The position numbers were made by a program, and so were the translations under genes. From Paragorgia papillata (lineage: Eukaryota; Cnidaria; Anthozoa; Scleralcyonacea; Coralliidae): a DNA stretch of 64,000 bases. Shown here piece after piece: positions 1 through 11,596 of this stretch. The stretch lies in the NCBI GenBank assembly GCA_035771165.1, contig JAWNZC010000234.1:1991001-2055000 (forward strand), written 5' to 3'. Under the pieces are notes generated by a model. The model searched no databases. It saw only the letters and a program-made list of their open reading frames with translations, and was not told where the DNA came from. Within the stretch, counting starts at the first letter, position 1. Every line of letters begins with the position of its first letter.

Positions 1-516
1 GCTGTGTGTTGACTCGTCCAGCGTTTGTTGGTCCCCCATTCAATACCCTTCGTCGTACGTCGGGCAAATTGTGCAAGCCATTTACAGAAACGCGTTGGGG
101 AGTACCAGAAGAAGCCAAAGAGTTTTGAAAAGCAGCTTGCCTTTGCTGGTTCAAAATATAATAATAATAACTGTAGTAATAAAAACTATAAGTGTTGTAA
201 TACTGCCAGTACTGTGTATACGCTAAATACTCGGAATAATTCGAAGGACTGTTGGCATTTTCGTCTGTAGTTCGTCTCGTAGAAGCAGACATCAGATCGG
301 CGTCATTCCTTCGAGCCGCCATTTTCTTTTCACCTTGGATAAAGGAACTAGGAAGTGAAAGCTCGAAGATGATTGGATAATATCAGTACCGAATTATGCA
401 TGTCGGATGACCAATCAAAATGCAGATTAAAGGAATCGGCAATCGTCCGATTAAGAACAAAAAAGTGGCCCACGAGACGCAGTCGAGTGGGTCACTGATG
501 TTCTTACCACGTTGTG

Positions 517-737
517 ACGTCTTCTGTGCATCTATAACTGAACAGACAACAAAAAAATGGAATCTATTTGTTTTATACAATACAAAAACTTAAAAGGTTT
601 TTAAAAAAACCCTGTCGGGTTTTGGGGCATGAAGAAAGAAAAAAGCAAGTCAGCTGACGTGATCTGACGTGACCATGCGTCTGTCCTCTAATAGATCATG
701 GCCAACAACCAATGAAAACACGCATAGCAGCAAGGGT

Positions 738-742
<5 letters not shown>
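517..742 (+). repeat. Dispersed repeat, copy 1 (second copy at 39125-39340)
   Basis: About 220 bp from ACGTCTTCTGTGCATCTATA to AGCAAGGGTATTGTATA recurs in the same orientation at 39125-39340 with scattered differences and one short indel. It contains no coding frame. It ends where the TA run begins, which may be part of the element's end. Confidence 0.8.

Positions 743-810
<68 letters not shown>
742..810. repeat. TA dinucleotide microsatellite
   Basis: An uninterrupted run of about 34 TA units. Confidence 0.95.
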
Positions 811-815
<5 letters not shown>

Positions 816-925
816 AAATAGGTTGCGTCTTACGCACGCTGTGATTGGTCAATTACCGTGTTTATATCAGGCTATGTAAACACGGTTGTGATGTCACGGC
901 ACATTTTTTAGCCTTATTTCATAAA

Positions 926-1115
926 AGAAATAGAAAATGGATGCCCTGTGTTTATATAACCTGATGCAAACACTCGAGTGAGTTGGGAGAATTCGAAAGT
1001 ACTTATGTAAACCCTCGCCTACGGCTCGGGTTCACATAAACTTTCGAATTCTCCCAACTCACTCTCGTGTTTGCATCAGGCTATATAAACACGGGCGGCC
1101 ATTTTCTATTTCTAA
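926..1115. repeat. Foldback (palindromic) element
   Basis: A near-perfect inverted repeat centred near 1020. The left arm runs AAGAAATAGAAAATGG ... GTGTTTATATAACCTGATGC and the right arm is its complement. The loop is CCTCGCCTACGGCTCGGG. A related fragment (GTGTTTATATCAGGCTATG) lies just left at 858. Such hairpin MITEs have no coding capacity. Confidence 0.85.
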
Positions 1116-2120
1116 AATATATATATGTATGGCACGGTGTCACGCGGTAAGAATAGTTGGACACTGGTGACTAGCGACGAAGAAAACTATAAACTCTCAA
1201 ACAAATAGTGTTTTGCTTTCGTTTATTTAAACGAAACGAAATGAAATGGAGCACGAAGAAAAGGATACAAACAACCCGTTTAATATATCTTGAAGAGAAA
1301 CCAGAGAACTTGAAGAAACCAAACGCCGTATGGTAAACAAAAACTCGATCTGCAGTGTATGTAGCCCTGGTTTGAAGACACTCCGTGAGTCCATGGTCAA
1401 ATTAATCATCTTAAAGTGGTTAACGGTAGGATTCTTGTTGTTTTCAAGTTTTCGCTTAACCTAAACAATATTCAGCTTCACGTTTTCGTGCTTTCCCTTT
1501 GCTCATCCAAACCATAAGTCAGCTTAACTAAAGCTAACTTAAAACACTACCTTTAAGGCTTATATTAACCGTGGTGGACGTGCATGCACTTTTTATTATT
1601 AAAAATACTCATGGGCTTTGTTGGTTTTCTTGGCTGTGTTTCGACTGAAACGTCTTTTGAATTCTTCTTTCTGGAATCCGATTCTACTGAATTGTTTTTA
1701 TCTCAGACTCTATTATAAATGTAATTTCTGAGCTGTTAATTACTTTTAATACTGCCTTTGCAAAATGTACATGCATAATGAAGCTATTTAAAGGCTTGCT
1801 AAAATTAATCCCTTTTGAAACCTCCTAAAAACAATATATTTTTTACAACCAGAATTTAATAATGAAATCTAAATTTTGCTTTGATATGTTCAACTTTCAT
1901 TAAATGATTTAAATCAGTTTTCTCATCCTAACAACCTATCCATAAATTGTATAATTTAATACAGTCCCAAGGATTTAACATCATTTGTTTTTATATCTGT
2001 TTGTTTTTGTATTGGCTGTATATTAGGAGTGCTTATTTTAATCAGGGGGTGGGTGGGTGTTTTAAAAAAGAATGTAAAAGCGGGCGAGGGGTTGTTGCGT
2101 TCATGTATTTCTAGTATTTA
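1116..2120. other. No feature recognised
   Basis: AT-rich single-copy-looking DNA; no coding signal or repeat I can support. Confidence 0.4.
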
Positions 2121-2122
2121 TA

Positions 2123-2420
2123 TCATCATAAACGAAAATTAAATCTGTGTTAAAATGAAAAAGTAGCATCTCTTGCAGCTTTTCTATTACAGAACCATCC
2201 TCAGAGAAACATGAGCGGCGGACCGCCAGACCGGTATCCCGAAAATGCGAGTTCAAATCCCGCTCGAGTCAGCCGAATTTTTCGGTTGACTTTGGCAGTG
2301 TAAGATTTTCTCTTGCAGCTTTTTGTCCCCTTCTTTTCTCGCTTCATTGTTGAGGTGTTTCAGGTTGTTTGATAAGCAAATTAAATATTTTGACGTCACA
2401 CGTGCATAATGACTTTAATA
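2123..2420 (+). repeat. AAAGTG...CGAAAATTAA family MITE, half copy, interrupted
   Basis: Matches one arm of an abundant family: CGAAAATTAA, then TTGCAGTTTTTCGTTTCC, TTTCAGTTTGTTTGATA and GACGTCACATGTGCATAATG. Related copies lie at 27283-27900, 48760-48910 and 50262-50715, the last with both arms inverted. This copy is interrupted by a SINE-like insertion at 2184-2308. Confidence 0.7.
2184..2308 (+). mobile_element. tRNA-like SINE insertion with perfect 15-bp target-site duplication
   Basis: A 125-bp insert flanked by identical TCTCTTGCAGCTTTT copies at 2169-2183 and 2309-2323. It contains a good B-box-like sequence (GAGTTCAAATCCCGC). A 15-bp direct duplication is typical of LINE-mobilised SINEs. 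The A-box half is poor, so the parent tRNA cannot be named. Confidence 0.7.
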
Positions 2421-2951
2421 TGGGAGAAGGTTATATATATCTTGCGGTGGGTGGGTGGGAAAAAATTCCTGTGTAGAGCTAATTACAAGTATAGCTTTCG
2501 AATCGATGTAGAGCTCTTGGATAAAGTGATTCGTTTAGGCGCGTTTTGAGCTTATATGTGACTCTTGCGCGAATTGTAATTGGTTACTTTTCCCGCCGAA
2601 GAGAGAAGTAATGTTCTAATTGGTTAGCAAGTGCCGTATCACATGTTTTTCACGTGCACTGGCGAACTGGAAGAAAACGACCTTTAAAACTATCTGGCAT
2701 ATATATATCGATTGTTGATAGGTGGGAGTAACACCTTGGCCAACCTTCCTGTTCAAGGTTTTGGCACAGCTTGTAGTGAACCTTGTCTCATTATAACTTT
2801 AATTTATATATTAGCACATATAAATTGGCTTTAATAAACATAATAACTTAAAAGTTAATTCTACTGCATGTTAGGTTGTGGGAGAAACAAGTTCCCTTCG
2901 AATTATATAATTTGGCCAATTGATTTGATGACAATTTAAGAAATGACTCTT

Positions 2952-3057
2952 GGTTTAGCGTGCTCGCACCGAGTTATGGATGCACGCGGGAAATTGGGAG
3001 AGCACGAAAAAATCGTAAGAGTTGCTCGAGGCGATAGCCGATGGAGCACGCTAAACC
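2952..3057. repeat. Short inverted-repeat element
   Basis: 106 bp bounded by GGTTTAGCGTGCTC and its complement. Similar GCGTGCTCGAGTTATGGAGC motifs recur near 3709, suggesting a family of small elements. Confidence 0.6.
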
Positions 3058-3938
3058 ATGGGCCATTTCTTTTATAACATTGCAATTCGTTTCACAAGCC
3101 GACAAATCGTTTTGGTTGTTATCTTTTGCCATTTTCGAAGCAGTCAGGGGCCGATCTTTGATTCTGCACCCCTACTCAAACTTGTTATGAGTTCGCATGC
3201 CATTTTTAGTGGGTCCGGGGCATCGCCCGGGAAATGTTTGAAATTTGGGTCTCTGTAATGGCATTTCATGCATGCATTCTGACAACACTTTTGAGCGAAA
3301 TGTTTTAAGTTTTAAAACATGTTTTTAATGGCACGTTTGAACTGAACTGAAGAGGAAATCACAAAAGAGAGATGGAAATTCGCAAATGAAGGAAAATAAC
3401 GCAAATATACGGTAACACGAAGTAAACACAATTTGTGATGACAACATGCTTTAAAATTAAAACAAAGATACTTCGTGTTTCCAATCGTTGTATTGAATTT
3501 ATGAACACTTGCCGCCCTAGGCGGCTGCCTAGTTCGCCTAGTGGTTACGCCGCCCCTGAGCCAAATCTTTCTAGCTTGTTCACTAAAATCCAACCAAAAG
3601 GACAGTTTGTACTTGGTTACCCAGACCCATAGTTTATGTTTTTTGGGTCGTCGTTCTTTATTACTCAATAAATTTAAGGCCATAAAAATTTTCCTGCGCT
3701 TTTTTGGCGTGCTCGAGTTATGGAGCACGCACGCACGGCAGCCAATCAGAAACGTTGTTATATCAAACCCATGTTATAAAGAACAAGACGCCCGCTAGGC
3801 GTTAACTCGGGCTACTGGGCAATGGGCATGGTGATGTGGAGAATGAGATTGGTGGAGGAGGACATGTTAGAAAGCTAGTTAGAAAGCGCACATTTGTTTT
3901 ACAAAGAACAATTTTTTATTGACTACTATTATAAACTT

Positions 3939-4619
3939 AGGGACCGTTCCTTATTTATCAGGGGGGGATGGGTGAGAAATTGCCAAACTTTCTTTTTTTC
4001 TTTCAGGTACCCCCCAAGCAAAGTTTAAAAATTTGGTAGCCCCCCTGTTTTTTTTGACATAATTTCAGTGCCCCCCCCCCCCAACCCTTCAAATCCTGAC
4101 ATTAATCTTAAAACTAACCCCACCCACCCTACCTATAAAACCTCAAAATTCAATTACCCCATTAACCCTAAACCTAACCTTAACCCTAAATATAACCTTC
4201 TTAACCCCAACCTTAATTCCCACCTGACCCGCACATTAAACCAATTGTCACCTTAACCTTCTCCTTAATCTCCATCATAATTATTACCCTAACACCTTAA
4301 ACCTTAAACTATTAACCATTCTCCACTACTATTCACCAACACAATACACCAAGGATGGTAAGTCACAACCAGGATCTAAATACCTGAGCCTTATGGTTTA
4401 CTTTTACTTTACATTTTACAAAACAACACAAAATAATTCCAATTAAAGGCTTTTCTGAATGATTTATCCCAATAAGAAATGTTTCTTTGTATAATAATGT
4501 TGATCATCAAAGACTCTTATTATTTCAGGGTCCCCCCAAAATAAGTAGCAAAAATTTCAGGTCCCCCCATTTTCTCACCCATCCCCCCCCCCCCTCTGAT
4601 AAATAATGAATGGTCCCTT
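3939..4619. mobile_element. MITE with terminal inverted repeats AGGGACC...TTATTTATCAGGGGGG
   Basis: About 680 bp bounded by inverted repeats of roughly 40 bp that include GGGATGGGTGAGAAA and its complement. The interior is C-rich with degenerate CCCTAA/CCTTAA-like motifs (4100-4270), so a proline/asparagine-rich frame there is a composition artefact. Flanking TTA or TA may be the target duplication. Confidence 0.8.
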
Positions 4620-5944
4620 ACATGCATGGACAACCTAGATTGGGACAATATAGAATTCATATACAGATCCATCATGACATTGCTTTAACTATATCCCGAA
4701 CTATATGTATGTTATTGTGACATTTTGTGTACATATTAGGTACACTTTAATATTTTAGTTATTGTTAATAAACTGTTTAGATGGTGTTCACAGATCTCAC
4801 ATAACAATATCTGAAGTCATTCATTTTAAAGGCCGCAATGTTTAGCATTATCAACAGCACTGCTCATATATATCGTTCTGTTCTGGGGGAGATGGTTGAG
4901 AGGGGTAGGGATTAAGGGAGGCAGGTACCCTCTCGTCCAGAACAGAACGCCTGCTATGGAGGCTACTTTTTGTCATGCGAATAATACATGTTTGAACTCT
5001 TGTTTACTTTTCAATCAGACTTTTGTTTTTTAACTTTGTGGTAGCTAAATTTTATTGAAAAGAGTCGAAGAGTCTGATTTTGGCAGTAAATAACAGTATA
5101 TTATAGTCGGCTAACCAGACTGAACACATAATTTCTTTATGCAAGAAAATAATCTAAACTAATATCTAAACAAAAACATGTTGCGCTCTAACTCAAGACA
5201 GGGGAAAATTTGACAAAGATTGCCTACCAGGTGGTGGGTGCTCTGCAGTGGGGCTTATCGACACAAAAAAAATTGAAAATGTCAAATGCCCCTGGGTATG
5301 CCCTCCCTCCCCTGGGTCGGCAAAACATTGATTCAGTTTCAGATTGGGATTATACAATTCCCTCGTTCAGTCGTTCTTTAAAATCACCTGATTAACTTCA
5401 TTACAACTAGTGATCACAAACAACGCCCATTGACAATTTGAAACTTTGACTGCATGATAAAAAAATCTAAAACAACCAGATCTCAAAACACAATTAATTT
5501 GTGAATAGACAATGAATAGTATAAACTAGTATTAAAATGCATGTACATAGGATTGTGTTTATTTTGTATAAACTGGCACCACAATAAACAATGCAAGTAA
5601 AAACAAGTAAACAACTGAGAAACAGTGAAATGTCTTTCAAATATTCAAAAACATCGATAAAATGGCAATAAAATCTTCGTTCAAAAGAGACAACCACTGA
5701 TCATCTGGAGACAACTTGGCCAAACCTCAGTTTTGCAATTATTAAACATGACTGTTCTCTGACGTCCTTCACTCCTTCAGTTTAAAGTTTCCAATTATTT
5801 TTAATACACCTTGATTCGCTGACAGTCTGACTACTCTGACATCTTTGTTTGAGACGACTGCTGTGTAGTGTGCCAAGAAATGGTTTAGCAAAGAGAAAGG
5901 CTAATTTGTGCTAAATTAGCATAATTTAGCTTTATTTCAAAAGT
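4620..5944. other. Little recognised
   Basis: One short hairpin (CGTTCTGTTCTGG...CCAGAACAGAACG, 4876-4950). No gene. Confidence 0.4.
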
Positions 5945-6832
5945 TAAACTGGTGTACCAAAACATTGAAATGGTGGTCATACTGGTGTACCAAAACAATG
6001 AGATGGTGGCCATACTGGTGTACCAAAACATTGAGATGGTGGCCATACTGGTGAACCAAAACAATGAGATGGTGGCCATACTGGTGTACCAAAATATTGA
6101 TTTGGTGGCCATACTGGTCTGCCAAAACATTGAAATGGTGGCCACACTGGTGTACCAAAACAATGAAATAGTGGCCATACTGGTGTACCAAAACATTGAA
6201 ATGCTGGCCATACGGGTGTACCAAAACATTGAAATGGTGGTCATACTGGTGTACCAAAACATTGAGATGGTGGCCATACTGGTGAACCAAAACAATGAGA
6301 TGGTGGCCATACTGGTGTACCAAAATATTGATTTGGTGGCCATACTGGTCTGCCAAAACATTGAAATGGTGGCCACACTGGTGTACCAAAACAATGAAAT
6401 AGTGGCCATACTGGTGTACCAAAACATTGAAATGCTGGCCATACAGGTGTACCAAAACATCGAAATGGTGGTCATACTGATGTACCAAAACATTGAGATG
6501 GTGGCCATACTGGTGAACCAAAACAATGAGATGGTGGCCATACTGGTGTACCAAAACATTGAAATGCTGGCCATACTGGTGTACCAAAACATTGAAATGG
6601 TGGCCATACTGGTGTACCAAAACATTGAAATGGTTGTCATACTGGTGTACCAAAACATTGAAATGGTGGCCATACTGGTGTACCAAAATATTTAAGTGCT
6701 AGCCATACTGGTGTACCAAAACATTGAAATGGTGGCCATACTGGTGTACCAAAACATTGAGATGGTGGTCATACTGGTGAACCAAAACATTGAAATGGTT
6801 GGGCCATATTGGTGTACCCAAACAATAACACA
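5945..6832. repeat. 33-bp minisatellite with 231-bp (7-unit) higher-order repeat
   Basis: About 27 units of CTGGTGTACCAAAACATTGA + AATGGTGGCCATA. Variant units recur in the same order: GAACCAAAACAATGAG at 6053, 6284 and 6515, and AAAATATTGATTTGG at 6091 and 6322, each 231 bp (7 x 33) apart. Because 33 is a multiple of 3, long frames stay open on both strands; they translate to 11-residue periods and are not evidence of a gene. Confidence 0.95.
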
Positions 6833-7741
6833 CACTTGATGAAAGTACAGTAATATATAAACTGTTTAATAACATCGCATTTTAGTGCAAGACATCAGTA
6901 CAATAATAAACAATACAAGCAAAAATAAAGCAAAATACTGCTTACATACAGCACTTACAGACACAATTCAGTTCATCTAAATGACAACTTCGATGAAGAT
7001 GTAAAACACAGCATGTTTACCTTTCACTTGCAAGTTGGCTTTATCAACTTTCTTTGTTCTTTGATTTACAGCACTTGAGCAACATTTTTCAGCACAATTT
7101 AATTAATAACACATGTATTGAAATTGATCGCGAATTTTCGTATAAAGTTTGATCGAGTACTACACATTTTCAGCGTACGGTTATCGAGATCGCGGACCAA
7201 CCTAGGTCTACTATAGTATAAAAGGCATTGCGAGCGTGTTTATCATTAAAACACAAATTAACTTCGAACAACACAACCAAAGGCGTCAGGAGAAGCAAAA
7301 AACTCGCCACTCCTGCATGAAAATCCGCCATGATGAAACATCAGCATTTGAGCTTGTGGGCGTGGCAGCCCAAATAAGGTCATAAAATCGATTAACGCCT
7401 CAGGCGTCGAGACTTATATATTTGGGCGGGGGCGGGGAAGCGGAGGTAAGACCCTGGGTACGAGGTTGCATTTGAGCTGTGACGTCAGAAGTGCCGTTTG
7501 GCGACACAAATAAAAAAAATAAAAATAACAGAGCCAAAACCTAGACTCGTCTACCTGCGGTAGCCTGAGTAATTAAAGATATTTATTATATATAATAAAG
7601 TGTTTTATTAATTTTCCCGCCACTAATAAAAGTGATAATCTCACATGTGCGATTATTTATGATAATCGCACATGTGACAATTATCGCTGAATCAGCATTA
7701 TAGTTTAATGCAATTTTTGCAAGGCAATAGGACAATTTTTT
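6833..7741. other. No gene recognised
   Basis: AT-rich flank of the minisatellite. A small GATAATCGCACATGTGACAA / TCACATGTGCGATTAT inverted pair lies near 7630-7685. Confidence 0.4.
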
Positions 7742-7906
7742 TATATAATAAACAGAACAATACATGGATGCTTGGAAATATGAAATTTAGTTCTCGTGTT
7801 GACCAGGATATGGCACTCGTTCGCTTCGCTCACTCGTGAGATATCCTGGTCAACACTCGAAATAAATTTCATATTTCCGCACATCCATGTATTATTCTCT
7901 ATATAG
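7742..7906. repeat. Foldback hairpin element, copy A
   Basis: Inverted repeat of about 165 bp with loop CACTCGTTCGCTTCGCTCAC and arms including GTGTTGACCAGGATAT. It has the same design and the same outer ends (ATATAATAAA-AGAACA) as 63661-63840, but different inner arm sequences. Confidence 0.85.
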
Positions 7907-7954
7907 CCCTCTCCGATAACTCATGATGCTGATGCACGTCAAAATAGTTAATTA

Positions 7955-8340
7955 TTACCTCCGCCAGCTGGAGGTTGTGTTTTACCTGTTCAGATCTGGA
8001 TCTGTTTAATTTGTCTGTCTGGCGCTAGGATATCTCAAAACGGCAGAAAACGCTGCCCCGGATGAAAAGATTGACAAAGGACCGACCCGGCCTTTCAATG
8101 TTGATTGAATTTGGTTGAAATTTGGATGAGAAATTGAAATTATAATGAAAAATCTGACCACAAGAGTCTCCGCGTAGAAGAGATGCTTCATTTCGCGCAT
8201 TGCCTTTTTTATGCAAATATTATTTTTGCATAATTTTGGTATACGAGTGCAATCAAGCATTTTATTCATTGGCATACATTGAATGAGTAGTTTAAACGAC
8301 TGAAGTTTCAACATTAACCCGATTAGCTCATTATAAACTT
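7955..8340. repeat. Dispersed repeat containing CCTCCGCCAGCTGGAGG
   Basis: Begins with a perfect 17-bp palindrome (CCTCCGCCAGCTGGAGG), followed by TTGTCTGTCTGGCGC and GATATCTCAAAACGG, a layout I recall from widespread invertebrate repeats. A 28-bp stretch near 8250 is identical to part of 52890-52917. Short - strand frames here are not credible genes. Confidence 0.45.
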
Positions 8341-8730
8341 TCTGGTGGTGATAGAGCCCTTCGTCGTTTTAATACTGCCATTCATAGGGCCGGTTATGGG
8401 GGGCTTTGTGCACGTCATCGGTTATCCACACCGATACTCCCATTATATCATATGAGGAGCTTCAATTCTTCACACTAGCTGACATGGGCTGCTTTTAATC
8501 ACTGACGTGGGGGTCGTAATTTAGTATTGCTGAAAGGTATACGGAGGTCCTAACATTGTGGACGTGGGTCAATTGACACATGTTTTCTTAATTTACTGAT
8601 TTACTGGCACGCGCGCACGAAACTGAAAACCCAAGAGACAATTATGTACCATGTTTATCACTGGCGTATATAGCCTGTTTAAGATTGGCCCATACAGCAG
8701 CTGATTCCCCGAGTTTATTATTTATTGCTT

Positions 8731-8803
8731 AGCTTTCGACCTGTTGACCGGACGGACCTTCATTCGAATCATTGATTTTGCCTAAATCAACAGGTCGAAA
8801 GCT
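8731..8803. repeat. Penelope-like terminal hairpin relic
   Basis: Perfect 17-bp inverted repeats (AGCTTTCGACCTGTTGA and its complement at 8787-8803). The motif GGTCGAAAGCT plus AAGCA matches the terminal hairpins of the Penelope-like fragments at 12.5, 13.5, 24.7 and 50.8 kb. Confidence 0.55.
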
Positions 8804-8813
8804 ATATTATATT

Positions 8814-9060
8814 AGCGCGCTCTCCGCCCCTCACCTGCAATGAAGTTAAGCCGGTCGAATTGGATTAGTATACTGTACTTGCATGGATGGCTTAGTACTT
8901 GGATGGGGGTGACTACCTTGAATGGCTCTATGTGCCAGTAGAATTCTCAGTGTTGTTCGTTTCTCCGCCTGTGTCTCGGTTTTTTTCCTCCGGGTTCTCC
9001 GGTTTCCCTCCACACTCCCTCCACACTATAACCAACGTTATATAGTGTCCCCAATTAGTT
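8814..9060 (+). mobile_element. 5S rRNA-derived SINE, copy 1
   Basis: The head resembles the 3' half of 5S rRNA with its internal promoter: GAAGTTAAGCCGGT, then TTAGTACTTGGATGGGGGTGA. Further on it carries the shared body CGGGTTCTCCGGTTTCCCTC. Two fuller copies lie on the - strand at 54535-54836 and 59052-59360. This copy has an extra duplicated ACTTG(C)ATGG stretch and is decayed. Confidence 0.75.
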
Positions 9061-9839
9061 CCGTGAGCTATAACACTCATATAAAGTTTAGATACATACA
9101 CATGACATGCATAAACGTAGTGTTATCAGAAATTCGCGCATTCTATTACAATTTGTCATCTATTTTTTACTAAACCAGTCAACTGGCTGACGAACACATC
9201 ATCAGGACAACGGACAATCACATGCACAATTCAAATAAAATTTCAGAGATTGCGGTAAAGCAGCAACGGCTCCGATGGCTAGAAAACTGCGAGAATGCCC
9301 AATGACGCTTTGTATATATATCACAACCCGCATTGAAGTACCCCAATCGCGATCAATTCAATCCAGATGACCAGATCGAGAGGTGATCAATTGCGATATA
9401 GTTTGTGCATGTACTTGGGAGTGATTTGTACAAATAGGCAGTAGGAAGACAAGACAATATCGAAGATGAAGATGACACTATAAATTACATAACAAATTAT
9501 CACATTTAATTTGTCATTACTCATCAGATTGGTCCCACAAGGATGACATTAGGATTGCTCTCTGTTCAAGAGAGATCCAATTAATCCTAAAGGGCGGTAC
9601 CGTGGCTTTTTTCGCAAACTTTACCGCAATCTGGGAACTCCAGCTTGTCAATGTGGTTTGCTCTTTGGTGTTCGAATTTGTACATTTATTAGTATCTCGC
9701 TCGTCTGGGGTAATCTGGTTGGGTTGTATTTCTACGACGATTGAGGTTTTTTATCTGGTTATAGTTTAGAATCACGGACAATCTACACACATAGTTTCGA
9801 ATCTTTGTTGTTAAGTACCACTACTATAGTTCTGTATAT

Positions 9840-10112
9840 ACAGAGTATTATTTGTTAGTACTATTTACAGAATGAGTGGCCGTTCTGTATCGGGGTATAC
9901 AGACACGAGGCGAAATAAATTACTTCTAAAACGATCTATTTAATTGGTAAGTTTATTGGCGTAGTAATTTTTCTAAAAAAACGTTGTCTAGCTAAGTCGA
10001 GAAAATCAAAGCTAAAGTTTATGTAAATCAAGAGGAATCTATATCACAGACCCTCGTTAAACATGGATTTTTCTTTTTCTTTGTGTTTTCCTCATGAATT
10101 ATTAATGAGCCT
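9840..10112 (+). mobile_element. CTCATTAATAATTCATGA-family MITE, related copy at 34582-34795
   Basis: Starts around AGTACTATTTACAGAATGAG and ends CATGAATTATTAATGAG. The reverse complement of 34582-34795 shares TTCTAAAAAAACGTTGTCTA and both ends. Both contain hairpins around TTCTGTAT-GGGATACAG. Other members of the family lie at 16771, 26097, 38412, 41961 and 61036. Confidence 0.65.
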
Positions 10113-10156
10113 TAGAAGAACAAAACGTAATGTAATTAGGAAGATATAGGTAAAAC

Positions 10157-11596
10157 CAGGGCCGCCGAGAGCCAGGATGGGCCCGGGGGAAGGTAAGTCT
10201 GTCTTGCGGGCCCCTAAACGTCTCAGATGTCAGAGGCGATTGGATTTCTACTGTTGTGCGAGTACTCACATCGCTGTTAAAAACATGCGGTGTCGTACTA
10301 CATTGCCGCTACTGCACTACGGCGCAAAATGTGCGTTTTAGCTTTCATCTGACAGTCAGTGTCTAAATAACTACATTGTTGAAACAGAGTATTGAAAGAA
10401 TTCCTAACAAAGATTCCTTAATACAAGATCGAATTCAACAAAAACAGATATGCGTACGTGGCGTGGTCGGCGGCTATGGAGCGCCGAATGAGACTTGTAA
10501 ACTTTACGTATTCATTTTATATGATAAACTAACATGGTGGAACTCACGATCTGACGTAAACTTGTCAATTACGATATTCTAAAGAATGCCGTAACATATC
10601 ATAAACTTTCATATTCCAATGTGGTATTTACTTTAGTTTATGACGTGCTCAGTGCACTTCATGACAAACTTCACACTGACGATATTTTCCTGGCCTCGAA
10701 AAACTGGCGGGAATTCGCGGGAAGAGTCGTAGTATTATATTTCTTTACGAAATGTCAAACAGATGGAGATGAGAAGGGGTTTAATTAACAGACCAAATCT
10801 TGTTTCGTTTTTCGATGCAGTACGGCAGTTACTTTCCGAGGTTGAGGTGTGCTTGGAAGCAAGAGACGGTGTAACTTTGTACCTGAAAAGGTGAAACATG
10901 CAGGGGTCGTAGCATTTAATAAGTATAATAATAACGATATACGAACAGTGACTAGCAACCTAAGAATGCCATGCATAGGAATATATATAACTTCGAGAGA
11001 CAATCCACCTCAGGAAGCAGGGGCCGACGGCCGACCTAAATACGTAATATCAAGACATCAAATTGTATATCTCCGAGAGATTCATTTTCCATGGACGAAG
11101 ATACCTAATGTGTTGGGGGTTATGAAATTACACCGTCTCCTGCATTGAAAAACGAAACAAGATTTGGTATGTTATTTAAACACCTTCTCCGGCTCTTTGA
11201 CATTTAGGAAAGAAATATAAATATGAATCGAATGGGATCGAAAATCGCGCAAAGGATCATAATTATTGTCAAAGACAGTGAAGTTTGTCATGAAGTTGAA
11301 GTACGTCACTAAACTAAAGTAAATACCACATTGGAATCTGAAAGTTTATGATATGTTATGGCATTCTTGTATGTTACGTTCTACATATAGGACTTCAGAA
11401 TATCATAATTGACAAGTTTACGTCAGATCGTGAGTTCCACCATGTTAGTTTATAATATAAAATGAATACGTCATGAATATTTAAAGTTTATAATAAAGTC
11501 TCATTCCGCGCTCCATGCATAGGCGGCCGTACGGGCCCCTAACGTGGGCCGGGCCCCAGGGCAGTTGTCCCGCCTACCCCCTTCTCGGCGGTACTG
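10157..11596. mobile_element. hAT-like inverted-repeat element with transposase relic
   Basis: 1,440 bp between CAGGGCCGCCGAGAG and its partner (the - strand reads CAGTACCGCCGAGAAG). Subterminal arms are long: 10480-10640 and 11320-11560 are inverted copies of each other (for example AACATGGTGGAACTCACGAT). A second inner inverted pair surrounds the central frame (10784-10825 with 11131-11175). CAGNG-like tips suggest the hAT superfamily. No clear 8-bp duplication was seen. Confidence 0.65.
10849..11148 (+). pseudogene. Fragment of an integrase-core-type transposase, N-terminal helix-turn-helix part
   Basis: A 99-codon frame with no proper ATG context. Its C-terminal half contains DGRPKYVISRHQIVYL followed by a stretch ending IPNVLGV. 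This resembles the helix-turn-helix segment that precedes the integrase core in a family common in cnidarian and fish genomes (GRP-hydrophobic-x-I-S/P, then I-A-x-x-L-G-V). The N-terminal half is unrecognised. It is probably a relic of the element in which it sits. The piece at 29041-29588 looks like the C-terminal part of a protein of the same family. Confidence 0.45.

Noticed and set aside
3312..3798. Overlapping frames of 138 (-) and 65-85 (+) codons
   Set aside because: They include a CCGCCCTAGGCGG repeat fragment and lack domain similarity.
5885..6695. Four overlapping frames of about 250 codons on both strands
   Set aside because: The 33-bp tandem unit has no stop codon in these frames; openness on both strands is a result of the repeat.
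8829..8915. 5S rRNA gene
   Set aside because: Only the promoter half resembles 5S rRNA and it is fused to a body found in two other copies.
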